A stretch of DNA of 64,000 nt from Gemella haemolysans ATCC 10379 (GTDB lineage Bacteria; Bacillota; Bacilli; Staphylococcales; Gemellaceae). The DNA is taken from the NCBI RefSeq assembly GCF_000173915.1, contig NZ_ACDZ02000006.1, positions 1 through 64,000 on the forward strand. The letters run 5' to 3'. Shown here piece after piece: positions 41,697-52,955 of the stretch. The notes beneath the pieces were generated by a model that was not told where the DNA came from, ran no database searches, and saw nothing but the letters and a program-made list of their open reading frames with translations. How positions within the stretch are numbered: the stretch's first letter is position 1; every line of letters begins with the position of its first letter. Both the position numbers and the translations under genes were made by a program.

Positions 41697-42863
41697 ATGG
41701 ATATACAACAATTTTTAGATGAATTAAAAGACATAGATTTTTCTGCATTAGATAGAGAGCAGCAAGAGGAGTTTCGTACAATACTTTTAGATAATGGATT
41801 ATTTGATGAGTGTTTAGAATTATCTAGAATTATTTATGAACAAAATAGAGAAGATGATACTGCAATTGAAGGATATGTTCATAATCTTTTATATCTAGAT
41901 AAGAAAGATTATGCTTTAGTAGTATTATACAATTCACCAAAAACACCTTCGATTTTATATCAAGAAGGATTAATATATTTAGAAGATGAACTATATGAAA
42001 TAGCTGAAGATAAGTTCTTAGCAGCTAGAGCTGGAACGGATTTTGATGAGGCTATTCGTGCAATAGATAAAGAGTTAGTAGGGATTTATTTAACAACAGG
42101 AAGAGAAGATAAAGCTAGAAACTTAAGTGAGAGAATTTTCTATGAAGAACCATCTTTAGAAAATTTCCAAACAGCATTTGATAATTTATATGCTTTAGGA
42201 TTATTTGAAGAAGCTATTGATTTCTATAATGAAAATGGAAGAGGGTATGAGGATGCAGGAATTCTGTTCTCATTAGCATTCGCATATAATCAAATTCAGA
42301 ATTTAGAAAAATCAAAAATGTACTTATTAAAAACTATCGCAATCGATCCGGATTTCACTGAAGCATACTTACACTTAGGACATATGTCAAAAGGTGACGA
42401 AGCTAAGAGATACCTAGAAAAATATATTGAATTACAAGGAATGGCTATTAGTGCTTATCTGCATCTGATTTCATTATATAAGGATGATCAACAATATGAT
42501 AATATCCGTACTTTAATGCAAGAAGTATTGACAGCACAGGGTATCTCAGAAGAAACATTATTTATTGCTATAAATGCACTTAAATCATTATATGAATATG
42601 AGAAAATCTATGATTTATATAATGGAAACTCATTAATAAAAGATGATCCAATTCTTTTAGGTGCTGCTTTAAATGCTCTGTCAGAAGAGGAAGATTATAT
42701 TGACTTTGTTGAAGAAGATGTCGTTACATATTTTGATGTCCTACATGACGATCCAATGTATGTGGAAACTCTAAGAAATGTTTATGATTTAACTGGAAGT
42801 TCTAGAGTTCTTGAAATAATAAATCATTTTGAACATCACCATGGGCCACATGGACATCATTAA
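41697..42863 (+). CDS. TPR-repeat protein with His-rich C-terminus (YpiA-like)
   Basis: The 388-residue acidic protein is built of tetratricopeptide-like helix pairs (for example ILFSLAFAYNQIQNLEKSKMY, AYLHLGHMSKGDEAKRYLEK). It resembles Bacillus YpiA in size and N-terminal sequence style. It ends with a His-rich tail, EHHHGPHGHH, with seven His in ten residues that could bind metal. It starts at the base after the hepT stop, so it is co-transcribed. Role unknown; TPRs mediate protein contacts. Confidence 0.75.
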   Translation: MDIQQFLDELKDIDFSALDREQQEEFRTILLDNGLFDECLELSRIIYEQNREDDTAIEGYVHNLLYLDKKDYALVVLYNSPKTPSILYQEGLIYLEDELYEIAEDKFLAARAGTDFDEAIRAIDKELVGIYLTTGREDKARNLSERIFYEEPSLENFQTAFDNLYALGLFEEAIDFYNENGRGYEDAGILFSLAFAYNQIQNLEKSKMYLLKTIAIDPDFTEAYLHLGHMSKGDEAKRYLEKYIELQGMAISAYLHLISLYKDDQQYDNIRTLMQEVLTAQGISEETLFIAINALKSLYEYEKIYDLYNGNSLIKDDPILLGAALNALSEEEDYIDFVEEDVVTYFDVLHDDPMYVETLRNVYDLTGSSRVLEIINHFEHHHGPHGHH

Positions 42864-42901
42864 TACAATGAAAAATACATTAAGAATAGGAGGTGTTAGT
42901 T

Positions 42902-43657
42902 ATGGATTATAGTTTTAAAGATATTTATTCGAGAGCAAAGTCGGTAGTTGAAACAGATAGTTATGTAATTTATCAAACATTAAAATCAAAATTATATTTT
43001 AGTGGAAATTATTTATTAATGAAAAAAGAGCCTACTACTGTAGATGAGCTTGAATACTATATTTCTTCTTGTAGAAATTTCTTTAGAGATAAGGGTGTAA
43101 ATTTTATTCATTTAGCAGCAATGGAAAATGTTACATTATCGAGAAAACTAAAGAGATATTTAAAAAAGGAAAGTTTTAGTGAAATCAATCTTAATTTATA
43201 TTATTTAAACACTAGAAATTTTATAGAACAAGAGCCAAGTGATTTTGAAGTAGAATATCTACAAAAAATTGATTTAAATAGATATTTAAAATTTCAATAT
43301 AAAATAGATATAGAAGCTAGTAATGAAGAGTGGGCTGAGCATAATCAGACTTTACTTTATGAAAATATTAGATCTGAAAGTATTAAACAGCTTGTAGCTA
43401 AAGATGGTGAAAAGATTGTAGGATCTGCTAATATTATTGTGAAAAATAATTTCTTTGAAATCGATAATCTATATATAGCACCAGAATATAGAAATCGTGG
43501 AATTGCTAAGCACATCATTAACTTTGCAATAAACAATGAAAGAAAAGAAAATGTTATTTTGGTAGTTGATGCCAATGATACTCCAAAATATATGTATGAA
43601 AATATGGGATTTTCAAAAATATCTGAGCAAGATTTTTATTTGAAGAGCAATCTGTAA
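42902..43657 (+). CDS. GNAT-family acetyltransferase
   Basis: The ATG at 42902 preceded by TAGGAGGTG gives 251 residues. The C-terminal half is a GNAT domain (EIDNLYIAPEYRNRGIAKHIINFAI with the acetyl-CoA loop RNRGIA, then YMYENMGFSKISEQDFYLK). The N-terminal 120 residues form a degenerate, probably GNAT-like, domain. Substrate unknown. It is the last gene of the hepS-hepT operon by spacing. Confidence 0.78.
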   Translation: MDYSFKDIYSRAKSVVETDSYVIYQTLKSKLYFSGNYLLMKKEPTTVDELEYYISSCRNFFRDKGVNFIHLAAMENVTLSRKLKRYLKKESFSEINLNLYYLNTRNFIEQEPSDFEVEYLQKIDLNRYLKFQYKIDIEASNEEWAEHNQTLLYENIRSESIKQLVAKDGEKIVGSANIIVKNNFFEIDNLYIAPEYRNRGIAKHIINFAINNERKENVILVVDANDTPKYMYENMGFSKISEQDFYLKSNL

Positions 43658-43666
43658 AGTTATAGA

Positions 43667-43698
43667 AGGGTAATTCAAAAACTTTGGATTACTCTTTT
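43667..43698 (+). terminator. Terminator of the hepS-hepT operon
   Basis: AGGGTAATTCAAA pairs with TTTGGATTACTCT (two G-U pairs) around AAC, followed by TTTT. Confidence 0.6.
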
Positions 43699-43864
43699 AA
43701 CAATTGAATTAACCTTTTAATAAGAACATGGATAGTACTGGGATGTTAGAGTAGATAATTTTAAATCAAAATGTAAATTTTATTTTTAAGAATATTTTCG
43801 TGAAATTATTGTTAAAACAGTTGTTATGTAGTAAACTAGTATAAGAATATTATAGATAAAGGAT

Positions 43865-44815
43865 GTGAGTAAGGTAGTGAAGAGAACTTGGAAGCGAATT
43901 TTAAAGTTTATAATTGAATCAACAGCAGTGATTTTAATTATTTACGGTGTATTTTCAGCAGGTGCACATATTAAGGCTAAAAAAGACGCTATTAAACAGC
44001 AGGAAGTTGCTCAACAAGAAGCTCAGAATGAAGAAAATAAACAAAAAGAACCAGTGGTTGAGAATAAAAAGCTTAGTGAAATAGAATTGAATGAAGCTAT
44101 GGAGAATCTAATAGAACAGTACAAAGGAAATAATGAAATAGGTATTGTATATAAAAACTTTTCTACAGGATATCGTTATGCTCAGGAGGATACGCATTAC
44201 TTTACAGCAGCTAGTACGATAAAAGTAATATATGCGATGAAGATATATGATCGTATTAGGAATGGTGAAATATCTAAAGATGCTGATATAGTTTATAATG
44301 AAAAATTCCTAGAAGATGGTAATGGGCAAATAACTAATAGTCAAAAGAAAGATAGCTATAAATTAGAGTATGTACTACAAAATATGATTCAATATTCTGA
44401 TAATACTGCTACAAATATGCTGATGGGTAATAGTGCAACAGCAGCTGATGTGGTAGTAAAATATTTAGCTGAACTTGGTGTGAAATTACCTCAAGAAGAA
44501 GCTCAAAATAATAAAATTACTCCAGCTATGATGGAGTTGGTTTGGACGAAGTTATATAAAGAACGCGATAAATATTCTGAACTAATGAAATACCTTGAGG
44601 ATTCTAAAGAAGGAGAATGGATTAAGGATGGTATCCCAAATAAAAAAGTGGCAAGTAAGTATGGTGCGATAGATACAAACTATCATGATACAGCAATCGT
44701 TTTTGGTGATAAGGATTATATGTTATTAATATATACTAATAATCTAAGTAAATCGGGACAAAGTATAAAAAATATAGCTAAGAAAATTGATGAAATCACG
44801 AATAATAATATGTAA
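43865..44815 (+). CDS. Membrane-anchored serine hydrolase of class A beta-lactamase fold
   Basis: The 316-residue protein has an N-terminal membrane segment (IIESTAVILIIYGVFSAGAHI), a Gln/Glu-rich linker and a class A beta-lactamase-like domain. The domain has S117-TIK120 (SxxK), S178-DN180 (SDN) and K265-YG267 (KxG), so all three catalytic motifs are in place. Such anchored proteins are widespread in Gram-positives and are not necessarily drug-hydrolysing; a role in cell-wall metabolism is possible. The start is uncertain between GTG 43865 and GTG 43877; AAAGGATG lies just before. Confidence 0.8.
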   Translation: MSKVVKRTWKRILKFIIESTAVILIIYGVFSAGAHIKAKKDAIKQQEVAQQEAQNEENKQKEPVVENKKLSEIELNEAMENLIEQYKGNNEIGIVYKNFSTGYRYAQEDTHYFTAASTIKVIYAMKIYDRIRNGEISKDADIVYNEKFLEDGNGQITNSQKKDSYKLEYVLQNMIQYSDNTATNMLMGNSATAADVVVKYLAELGVKLPQEEAQNNKITPAMMELVWTKLYKERDKYSELMKYLEDSKEGEWIKDGIPNKKVASKYGAIDTNYHDTAIVFGDKDYMLLIYTNNLSKSGQSIKNIAKKIDEITNNNM

Positions 44816-44859
44816 AAAAATATATAATGTGAAAATTATTTGTTAATATATGAAATGAT

Positions 44860-44900
44860 GATAGCATAGCGGTTAAATAACTACTATGCTATTATTTTAT
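44860..44900 (+). terminator. Terminator of the serine hydrolase gene
   Basis: ATAGCATAG (44870-44878) pairs with CTATGCTAT, followed by a T-rich run. Confidence 0.65.
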
Positions 44901-45041
44901 TTTAAATATATGAAAGAGATGTATAAATTAAAGTGAAGTAATATGATTTTTCTGTAGTTTACCCTTATTTCTTTATTATTTTCAATTTTCATGCTATAAT
45001 TAACAGGTTATATAAATAAGACAGTATATAAAATTGAATAA

Positions 45042-46517
<1,476 letters not shown>

Positions 46518-46684
46518 ACATAGAAAAGGTATTAGCATTATTGTTAATATCTTTTTATCTATAAAAAAAGTTGTATACATTTATTTAAATTTTACTGGAG
46601 TAATTTATTTGTTTAATGTATAATAATTAATGGATGGGATTTGACTAAAAAATTGAAGAAAAGATACTAAGGAGGGAACAAAGA

Positions 46685-48061
46685 ATGAAGAGATTAGGTA
46701 TTATATTAGCCGCGTTATGCATGATGGTATGCACGTTTTTATTATTTTTTGGAGATACAGCATATCAAAAATGGCAAGACTATAATTTTCAATCTGAGGT
46801 AAAAAAAGTAGTTGCAGATGGAGATAAATCTGAGTTGGCTAAAAACAGTAGTGTTAAAGCTGGATGGTTAGGAGATAAATATGTTAAAGTTTATACACCA
46901 AACTTAAACACAGAACAAGCTAATGAAATTAAGGAACGTTTAAATGATGCTACCAAAGGATTAGTAGAAGAGAATTTAAACTTCGATAAGGATATTAAAG
47001 AAATAGTATTTTATGGAGTAGAAGAAAAAGAATCTAATTTTGCTAACGTGAATGAAGTAAATGTAAAGAAAATCTCACATAAAGTAGAATCAAGAAAAGT
47101 TGAGTCTGCTAGTGAATCAATAGTTTCAAGTATTTATTTAGATAAGAGTAGTAAGGAATTTACATTATCTAGTTTATTTAGTTCACCAGATATTGCAAAA
47201 CAGAAATTCTTATCTAAAATAAAACAACAACTAGCTGTAAAGGGGTTATCTGAAGAAGTTATTAATCAAAATATTACAAATCTTCGAGATCAAGATATGG
47301 CTACATGGAAATTTAACTATAATAACTCTAAGTTCAATATTAATATAGAGTCAAATAAAGAAGATATTAATTCAGTAGAAATACCGGTTAATGATTTATT
47401 CAAATATATTAATGAAACATATCTTAAGGGTGAGGATCTAGAAAAATATAATGAGTATATTAAAAAGAGAAGTAGAAAAGCTGTAGCTTTAACATTTGAT
47501 GATGGTCCAAATCCTAATACTACACCAGTTGCTTTAGAATTGTTGAAAAAATATAATGCAAAAGCTACATTCTTCATGGTAGGGCATGCTGTCGCTGGAA
47601 ATGAAAATATTATTAAGCAAGTTGTTGCAGAAGGTCATCAAATTGGAAACCACTCATGGAGTCATCCATTATTAACTAAGATTAGTTTAGAAGAAGCTAA
47701 AAGTCAGATAAATGATACTACTGAAGCTTTGAAAAAGGCAAGTGGTCAAGATGTACATATAATGAGACCACCGTACGGTGGAATTAATTCTGCTATTCAA
47801 GAAGCTGTTGATCAATCATTTATATTATGGGATATAGACACACTTGATTGGAAGAATCGTAATACTGCTTCAATAATGAAGGAAGTTCAAAAAACTCAAC
47901 CAGGATCAATAATATTAATGCATGACATACATCAAACATCAATTGATGCATTACCTACAGTACTTCAATACTTAACAGACCAAGGATTTGAATTGGTAAC
48001 AGTTGAAGAACTTATGGGAGATCAATTAGAATTGCATCAAAAATATACAAATAGAGAATAA
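46685..48061 (+). CDS. pgdA: Peptidoglycan N-acetylglucosamine deacetylase
   Basis: The 458-residue protein has an N-terminal membrane anchor (LGIILAALCMMVCTFLLFFG), a 230-residue extracellular region and a C-terminal NodB deacetylase domain. The catalytic motifs are TFDDGPNPNTT (base Asp and metal Asp), HSWSHP (metal His residues), RPPYG, DTLDWKNR and ILMHDIH. This is the PgdA architecture; deacetylation of wall GlcNAc gives lysozyme resistance. GGAGGGAAC precedes the start. Confidence 0.88.
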   Translation: MKRLGIILAALCMMVCTFLLFFGDTAYQKWQDYNFQSEVKKVVADGDKSELAKNSSVKAGWLGDKYVKVYTPNLNTEQANEIKERLNDATKGLVEENLNFDKDIKEIVFYGVEEKESNFANVNEVNVKKISHKVESRKVESASESIVSSIYLDKSSKEFTLSSLFSSPDIAKQKFLSKIKQQLAVKGLSEEVINQNITNLRDQDMATWKFNYNNSKFNINIESNKEDINSVEIPVNDLFKYINETYLKGEDLEKYNEYIKKRSRKAVALTFDDGPNPNTTPVALELLKKYNAKATFFMVGHAVAGNENIIKQVVAEGHQIGNHSWSHPLLTKISLEEAKSQINDTTEALKKASGQDVHIMRPPYGGINSAIQEAVDQSFILWDIDTLDWKNRNTASIMKEVQKTQPGSIILMHDIHQTSIDALPTVLQYLTDQGFELVTVEELMGDQLELHQKYTNRE

Positions 48062-48066
48062 GATAA

Positions 48067-48107
48067 AAGAAAGTTCAATGAATAAGTTCGTTGAGCTTTC
48101 TTTTTTT
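48067..48107 (+). terminator. Terminator of pgdA
   Basis: AGAAAGTTCAATGA pairs with TTCGTTGAGCTTTCT (minor mismatches) and is followed by T8. Confidence 0.75.
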
Positions 48108-48205
48108 TATGAAAGTACTTTAGAACTAGATTATTTATTTTTCGGCTGTTATGATGTAGAATAGAATTAAGAGAAGAAAATTAGTGAATTTTGCGAGGTT
48201 TATTT

Positions 48206-49474
48206 ATGAGAGTTGAAATAGTTTCTGTTGGAACAGAATTATTATTAGGTGATATTGTAAATACTAATACAGCATATTTATCAAAAGAATTGGCAGCACT
48301 TGGATTAGGGGTCTATAGACAAACTACAGTAGGGGATAATCGAGAAAGGTTACTTAAAACTTTAGATATTGCATTTTCAGAAAATGATACGGTTATAATT
48401 ACTGGTGGCTTGGGACCTACTGATGACGATATAACTAAAGAATGTGCAGCAGAATTTTTTGGAAGGGATTTTTATTTTCATGAATATTCATGGGTGAAAA
48501 TTCTTGAGAGATTGACAAGAACTGGTAGAAATGTAATTACAGAGAATAATAAAAAACAAGCTATGATTCCTGAGGGTGCTATAGTATTAGAAAACTTTTG
48601 TGGCACAGCTCCAGGAATAATAATTGAAGAAAATAATAAACGTATTATCTTAATGCCTGGTCCTCCAAGAGAAATGCGAGATATGTTTGGGAAAAGTGTT
48701 AAACCTTATTTAGAAAAATACAGCAAGAAACAATTCATTTCAAAATATGTGAGATTCTATGGTATTGGTGAATCACTTTTAGAAACAAAAATCAAAGATA
48801 TAATGGATAGACAGACCAATCCTACTTTAGCATTATATGCGAAAACGGGAGAGGTGCTATTAAGAATTACTGCGAGTGCTAAAGATAAAAATGAATGTGA
48901 GGAGATGATAAATCGTCAACTGGAAGAAATAGAAAGTAGAGAAGGTGTAGGGGAATATATTTATTTAGTTGGAGATGAAGATGTCTCTAGTTCACAAACT
49001 GAATTGAATAGTGCGGTAGCTAATCTTCTTATTAAAAATAATTACACAATTTCTATAGCGGAATCACTTACTGGAGGAAAGATAACAGAAATGTTAGTAG
49101 AAAAAAGTGGAATTTCAAATTCATTACTAGAAGGAGTTGTATGTTATTCAAATAAATCTAAGATTACCACATTAGGAGTAAAAGAAGAAACTTTAGAAAA
49201 ATTTGGTGCAGTTAGTGAAGAGGTTTCTCGAGAGATGGCCCTAGGAGTAGCGAAGAGACTAAATAGTGATTTTGCTATTGCTACAACTGGAATAGCCGGA
49301 CCAAATAGTGATGAAAGTGGAAAGCCAGTTGGATTAGTTTATATAGCTGTATATGCTCAAGGAGATGTTTCTGTAAAAGAGTGTTCATTCGTTGGAGATA
49401 GGGAGTTAATCCGCTTTAGAGCAAGCATAGAAGCACTTGATGAGGTAAGAAAAAATATTTTGAAAAAACTATAG
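48206..49474 (+). CDS. cinA: Competence/damage-inducible protein CinA
   Basis: The ATG at 48206 (GAGG 8 bases upstream) gives 422 residues. The N-terminal MoeA/COG1058 domain reads RVEIVSVGTELLLGDIVNTN, ITGGLGPTDDDITKE and LMPGPPREM. The C-terminal CinA domain reads SIAESLTGGKITEML, GVVCYSNKSK and TTGIAGPNSDESGKPVGLVYIA. The C-terminal domain is linked to nicotinamide mononucleotide deamidation in relatives. recA, often next to cinA, is not in this window. Confidence 0.92.
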   Translation: MRVEIVSVGTELLLGDIVNTNTAYLSKELAALGLGVYRQTTVGDNRERLLKTLDIAFSENDTVIITGGLGPTDDDITKECAAEFFGRDFYFHEYSWVKILERLTRTGRNVITENNKKQAMIPEGAIVLENFCGTAPGIIIEENNKRIILMPGPPREMRDMFGKSVKPYLEKYSKKQFISKYVRFYGIGESLLETKIKDIMDRQTNPTLALYAKTGEVLLRITASAKDKNECEEMINRQLEEIESREGVGEYIYLVGDEDVSSSQTELNSAVANLLIKNNYTISIAESLTGGKITEMLVEKSGISNSLLEGVVCYSNKSKITTLGVKEETLEKFGAVSEEVSREMALGVAKRLNSDFAIATTGIAGPNSDESGKPVGLVYIAVYAQGDVSVKECSFVGDRELIRFRASIEALDEVRKNILKKL

Positions 49475-49480
49475 TTTTTG

Positions 49481-49510
49481 CTTGAAAAAAGTTAAACTAT
49501 TATGTATAAT
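49481..49510 (+). promoter_or_regulatory. Promoter of the small acidic protein gene
   Basis: TTGAAA (49481-49486), 18-base spacer, TATAAT (49505-49510), 36 bases before the start codon. Confidence 0.6.
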
Positions 49511-49545
49511 TATGATAATAAAAAAAGATATTTAAGGAGATTTTT

Positions 49546-49842
49546 ATGTATACAATGAACTTATCTAGTTTGGAGTCACCGGATCCCAGGTACGGGCAAG
49601 ATGATGAATATTCCCAGGACTTCAATACTGAAATAGACTATGAAGATGAAATTTTATCAGATTACGCTGATGAAAGTTATAATGAAGTAGAGTTCTCTAC
49701 TCCAGAGGAGGAGTTTTTAGATTACTCTAATGAAATGTTCCTATATAAGGAGTATTCGTACGATTTTGCGGATGATTACGAATATGATGAAGTTAGTATA
49801 TCTAATGATCAAATAATGTTAGAAAATATAAGTGAAGCTTAA
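49546..49842 (+). CDS. Small highly acidic protein of unknown function
   Basis: The 98-residue protein is extremely rich in Asp, Glu, Tyr and Ser, has hardly any basic residues and contains no hydrophobic segment. TTAAGGAGA precedes the ATG, and a good promoter and a strong terminator flank it, so it is a separately expressed gene. No family is recognised. A disordered polyanion is expected. Confidence 0.7.
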   Translation: MYTMNLSSLESPDPRYGQDDEYSQDFNTEIDYEDEILSDYADESYNEVEFSTPEEEFLDYSNEMFLYKEYSYDFADDYEYDEVSISNDQIMLENISEA

Positions 49843-49857
49843 AATAACATTAATAAA

Positions 49858-49900
49858 CCATAGACCTATAAGTGATCCACTTATAGGTCAATTTTATGGT
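49858..49900 (+). terminator. Terminator of the small acidic protein gene
   Basis: GACCTATAAGTG and CACTTATAGGTC form a perfect 12-pair stem around ATC, with an outer ACCAT/ATGGT pairing. Confidence 0.75.
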
Positions 49901-50029
49901 ATTTAAACCTATATAGCAATGAAAAGTATTTTAAAGTTATGTGGTAATATTTAGTTTTATTTTAACGATATTCTATATAATTATTATTATAGAATATGCT
50001 ATAATAGAAATAATAAGAAAGGAGGAGAA

Positions 50030-52198
50030 ATGTTGAAATATTGTAGATTTATAAGTTCTGGACTGCTGTGTTTTAGCTTAATTACAGTTACAAGTTCAGA
50101 GACAAAAGCAGATTATTTTACAGATTATAATACAACTGTAATGGATACAGTACTAAGGGATAATATCTTTAATTTTGATTTATTCTCTAGAAGTAGAAGT
50201 TACTCTCTTCCTGTTATAAAAAATAATCTAATTCAGAGTAATATGGAAGAATTGGAGTATAGTGCAGAATTATTAAGTTATAAAAAGAATTCTTATAATT
50301 ATCTAATTTTCTACTCCCTTGATAGCAATAATATTCCGAATGAATTGTTCAGAGTACAGATAAAAAAAAGTGGAACTGGAAAAATAGTTGATAAAAGACT
50401 ATTAAAACTTTTTGTTCCAAATAGTAGAATAATAATGAATGTTATGAGCTTTGACAAGGATAGTAAAGGTAATATAGAGAATCTTGAGTATTCTAAATCA
50501 AGTCAGATATATTTTACTAAAAAAAGTATCAATCTAGTAGTAAAAGAAGGTAAAAAAGAGGTAGTAAATAGAACGATTGAATTAAGAAATTCTCTTAAGG
50601 ATGATAAGGTCTCGGTTTTACCATATGAAGTAGAACAGTATTATCGACCTGATAAATACTATAGTTATACAAAAGCTAAAATATTTGTAGATGGTAAGGA
50701 AATAAATTTAGAGAATATAGAAGTTCCATATTTATCGAAAAAAATAGAAGTACAATTATCACAGGATAAAGAATATTGGAATAATGTAAAGCTTGAATAT
50801 CCTTCGGAATTTAAGAAGAATAATAAAGAGTTTTTAATCAAGCAAGGAGTATCGTTTGGTAACTTCATTAAAGAAAATGAAATTAAAGATATAACTAGTA
50901 ATGATTCAAGTTATGATTTTTCTGGTTATTACTTAGATGATAAGGAAGTTTTAAATTCTCAAGTATTAGGAAATAATATAAAAATTGAAGCAAAATATAA
51001 TACAAAAATATTATTGGATAACGGCATTACTAAGAAAGAAGTGACGTTGCTAACTGGTCAAAAACTAAGTGAAATAGATACTAAGTTCTTTGATAGAGAA
51101 AAATATCATGTTGATAGCTATACTATTTTAGATGCAAAAGATAATTCTAAAATTAATGAAATTAAGGATTTATCTGAAGTTAGTATCGACAATAGTATTA
51201 TAGTAAAAGCAAATTATAAAGAAAATGTTAATACTATTAAAATTCGACAAGATGATTATAATAAACGATTTGGTAAGGTTGATGATAGTATAAAAGATAA
51301 AGATATAGAGTGGCCTGAAACTAAAAAAATTGGGGATTTACTAGCAGAACTTCGTAAAAAAATTAAACCAAATTCTGGATATGAAGTACTATTCAGATCT
51401 AATAAGAAAGTAATCAGCGATGATGATTATATTACAGCAGAGACAGTTTTAGAGATTTACTTTAAAAAAGTGGATAGTGAGTGGGTTACTGTTAAGTTTG
51501 TAGGACGAGGTATTGATAAATTCTTATCTGATGGTCAAGAGGTACTAGTAGGGTCTAGAATAGATAGTATGATTAATTTACCAACGGCTACTGGAGTTAC
51601 AGAGCAAGAGTTCTTAGGTTGGCAGGCAAATAGCGATTATTTAATGGCTGGTGAAAACTCAGAAAATATCAGAGTTTCTAAAAACAAGCTATTGCAAACG
51701 AATGAATTAGGTGCTGTAGTTACAGAAAAAGGGAAAGATATTGAATTTACTGCAGTATATAGAAAGTTATTTAATGTAGAATTTGAAAAAACTTTTGAAG
51801 GAAATGTTAATCTTTCTAAAGGAACATCTAATGTTTTAAGAGTTGATGAATTTAATAATATTGGAGATGCTACAAAAAATAATAAAATAATAGTAGATCC
51901 TAAATCAGGTTACTCATTATCTCATTTTATTGCAAACAAAACAGTAAAAGTAAATATGGGTAAAGGAACAAAAGAGATTTTTGCAGGTCAAAAAATTGGA
52001 GAAAATGATCTTTATAATATCGTTCCTACATCAGATTTAAGAATCACTCCGGTGTTTAAATTAAGTGTAATTCCGTCAACACTAGAAGAAATGATAGAAA
52101 ATAATAAGATAAAAACCGTTGATGATGCATTAGATCTAAAATTTGAATCAACTGAAAATATTAAAAAAATATTAGGACCACTTTATTATTTAAGGTAG
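50030..52198 (+). CDS. Large secreted protein with InlB-repeat-like modules, no wall anchor
   Basis: The 722-residue protein starts with a signal peptide (ISSGLLCFSLITVTSSETKA). The N-terminal half is unrecognised and strand-rich. The second half has repeated beta modules of the InlB B-repeat/MucBP style (WVTVKFVGRGIDKFLSDGQ, EFLGWQANSDYLMAG, AVYRKLFNVEFEKTFEGN). The C terminus (KKILGPLYYLR) has no LPxTG, lipobox, LysM or membrane segment. It could be released or held by non-covalent contacts, or the gene may have lost a longer 3' part. GGAGG precedes the start. Confidence 0.7.
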   Translation: MLKYCRFISSGLLCFSLITVTSSETKADYFTDYNTTVMDTVLRDNIFNFDLFSRSRSYSLPVIKNNLIQSNMEELEYSAELLSYKKNSYNYLIFYSLDSNNIPNELFRVQIKKSGTGKIVDKRLLKLFVPNSRIIMNVMSFDKDSKGNIENLEYSKSSQIYFTKKSINLVVKEGKKEVVNRTIELRNSLKDDKVSVLPYEVEQYYRPDKYYSYTKAKIFVDGKEINLENIEVPYLSKKIEVQLSQDKEYWNNVKLEYPSEFKKNNKEFLIKQGVSFGNFIKENEIKDITSNDSSYDFSGYYLDDKEVLNSQVLGNNIKIEAKYNTKILLDNGITKKEVTLLTGQKLSEIDTKFFDREKYHVDSYTILDAKDNSKINEIKDLSEVSIDNSIIVKANYKENVNTIKIRQDDYNKRFGKVDDSIKDKDIEWPETKKIGDLLAELRKKIKPNSGYEVLFRSNKKVISDDDYITAETVLEIYFKKVDSEWVTVKFVGRGIDKFLSDGQEVLVGSRIDSMINLPTATGVTEQEFLGWQANSDYLMAGENSENIRVSKNKLLQTNELGAVVTEKGKDIEFTAVYRKLFNVEFEKTFEGNVNLSKGTSNVLRVDEFNNIGDATKNNKIIVDPKSGYSLSHFIANKTVKVNMGKGTKEIFAGQKIGENDLYNIVPTSDLRITPVFKLSVIPSTLEEMIENNKIKTVDDALDLKFESTENIKKILGPLYYLR

Positions 52199-52380
52199 TG
52201 AAAAAAGGGAATGCCCGAAAAGTCCTAAATTAAAAAAATTGTATATTGCAACTCATAGATGCAGTGGTTTATTGATATCTAAAAGCTTTTTAGATATCTA
52301 ATAAACTTTGAAGGGGAGACTCAATAAAATCTTGTTTCTTTAGAAATCACGATTTTTGAGTCACTCCCTTTTTTATAATT
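52199..52380. repeat. Intergenic repeat element copy 2 with two hairpins
   Basis: Related to 31404-31590. It contains a near-perfect inverted repeat around TATCTAAAAGC/TTTTTAGATATC (52269-52304), then a second long hairpin from GGAGACTCAATAAAATC to GATTTTTGAGTCACTCC ending in T6. It lies between convergent genes and can serve as a bidirectional terminator. Confidence 0.7.
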
Positions 52381-52383
52381 ATA

Positions 52384-52710
52384 TTAGATTTTCTCTAAAA
52401 ATTGTTCTACTTCTTTTTGTGTTTTAGCAAGTCTTGAAACAAAACGACTAACTTCAACATTGTTTTTATAACCTACAAAAGAAGGGATACCAAAAATATC
52501 AAGAGCTTGAGATATTTCGGGGTAGTCATCACGGTTAACGTAGATGAATTTTATTTCTGGAAACTTATTCATCGTTTCTTCTAAATAACGATCAAGCATG
52601 ATGCAATCAGGACACCAGCTTGCTGAAAATACGAAAACAATTTTTTCATTTTCTTCTTTTAATACTTTAAATTGTTCTATAGAGTTTAATTTTTCTATAT
52701 AGTTAAACAT
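52384..52710 (-). CDS. Thioredoxin-family protein
   Basis: The 108 residues form a thioredoxin fold with active site WCPDC (C33, C36) and cis-Pro motif GIPSF. The order FVFSASWCPDC and FIYVNRDDYPEISQALDIFGIPSF resembles Bacillus YtpP-type proteins. Cytoplasmic, no signal peptide. A role in thiol redox balance is likely. It is divergent from the glutathione reductase gene. Confidence 0.85.
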   Translation of the reverse strand: MFNYIEKLNSIEQFKVLKEENEKIVFVFSASWCPDCIMLDRYLEETMNKFPEIKFIYVNRDDYPEISQALDIFGIPSFVGYKNNVEVSRFVSRLAKTQKEVEQFLEKI

Positions 52711-52955
52711 ATTATCACCTCATTTATTGTTAAAATTATATCATAAATAAAAATTCTTGGCATTAACAATGCTTGAGTGAAAACTATTCATATTTATTTT
52801 CAATTTTCGATTACAAATGTAAGCATATATGTTGAATTTAATTATTAAATGTTGCATAATATGAAATATAGAGATTAGTTTTAGTTCATAGAAAACCTAA
52901 GTAAAATACTAATCTTTAGCTTATAAAAGCTATAAAATATTATAGAGGTGAAAAC

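Noticed and set aside
43865-44815. Beta-lactam resistance gene
   Set aside because: The fold and SxxK, SDN and KxG motifs are present, but the protein is membrane-anchored with a long linker and resembles housekeeping serine hydrolases; resistance cannot be claimed from sequence.
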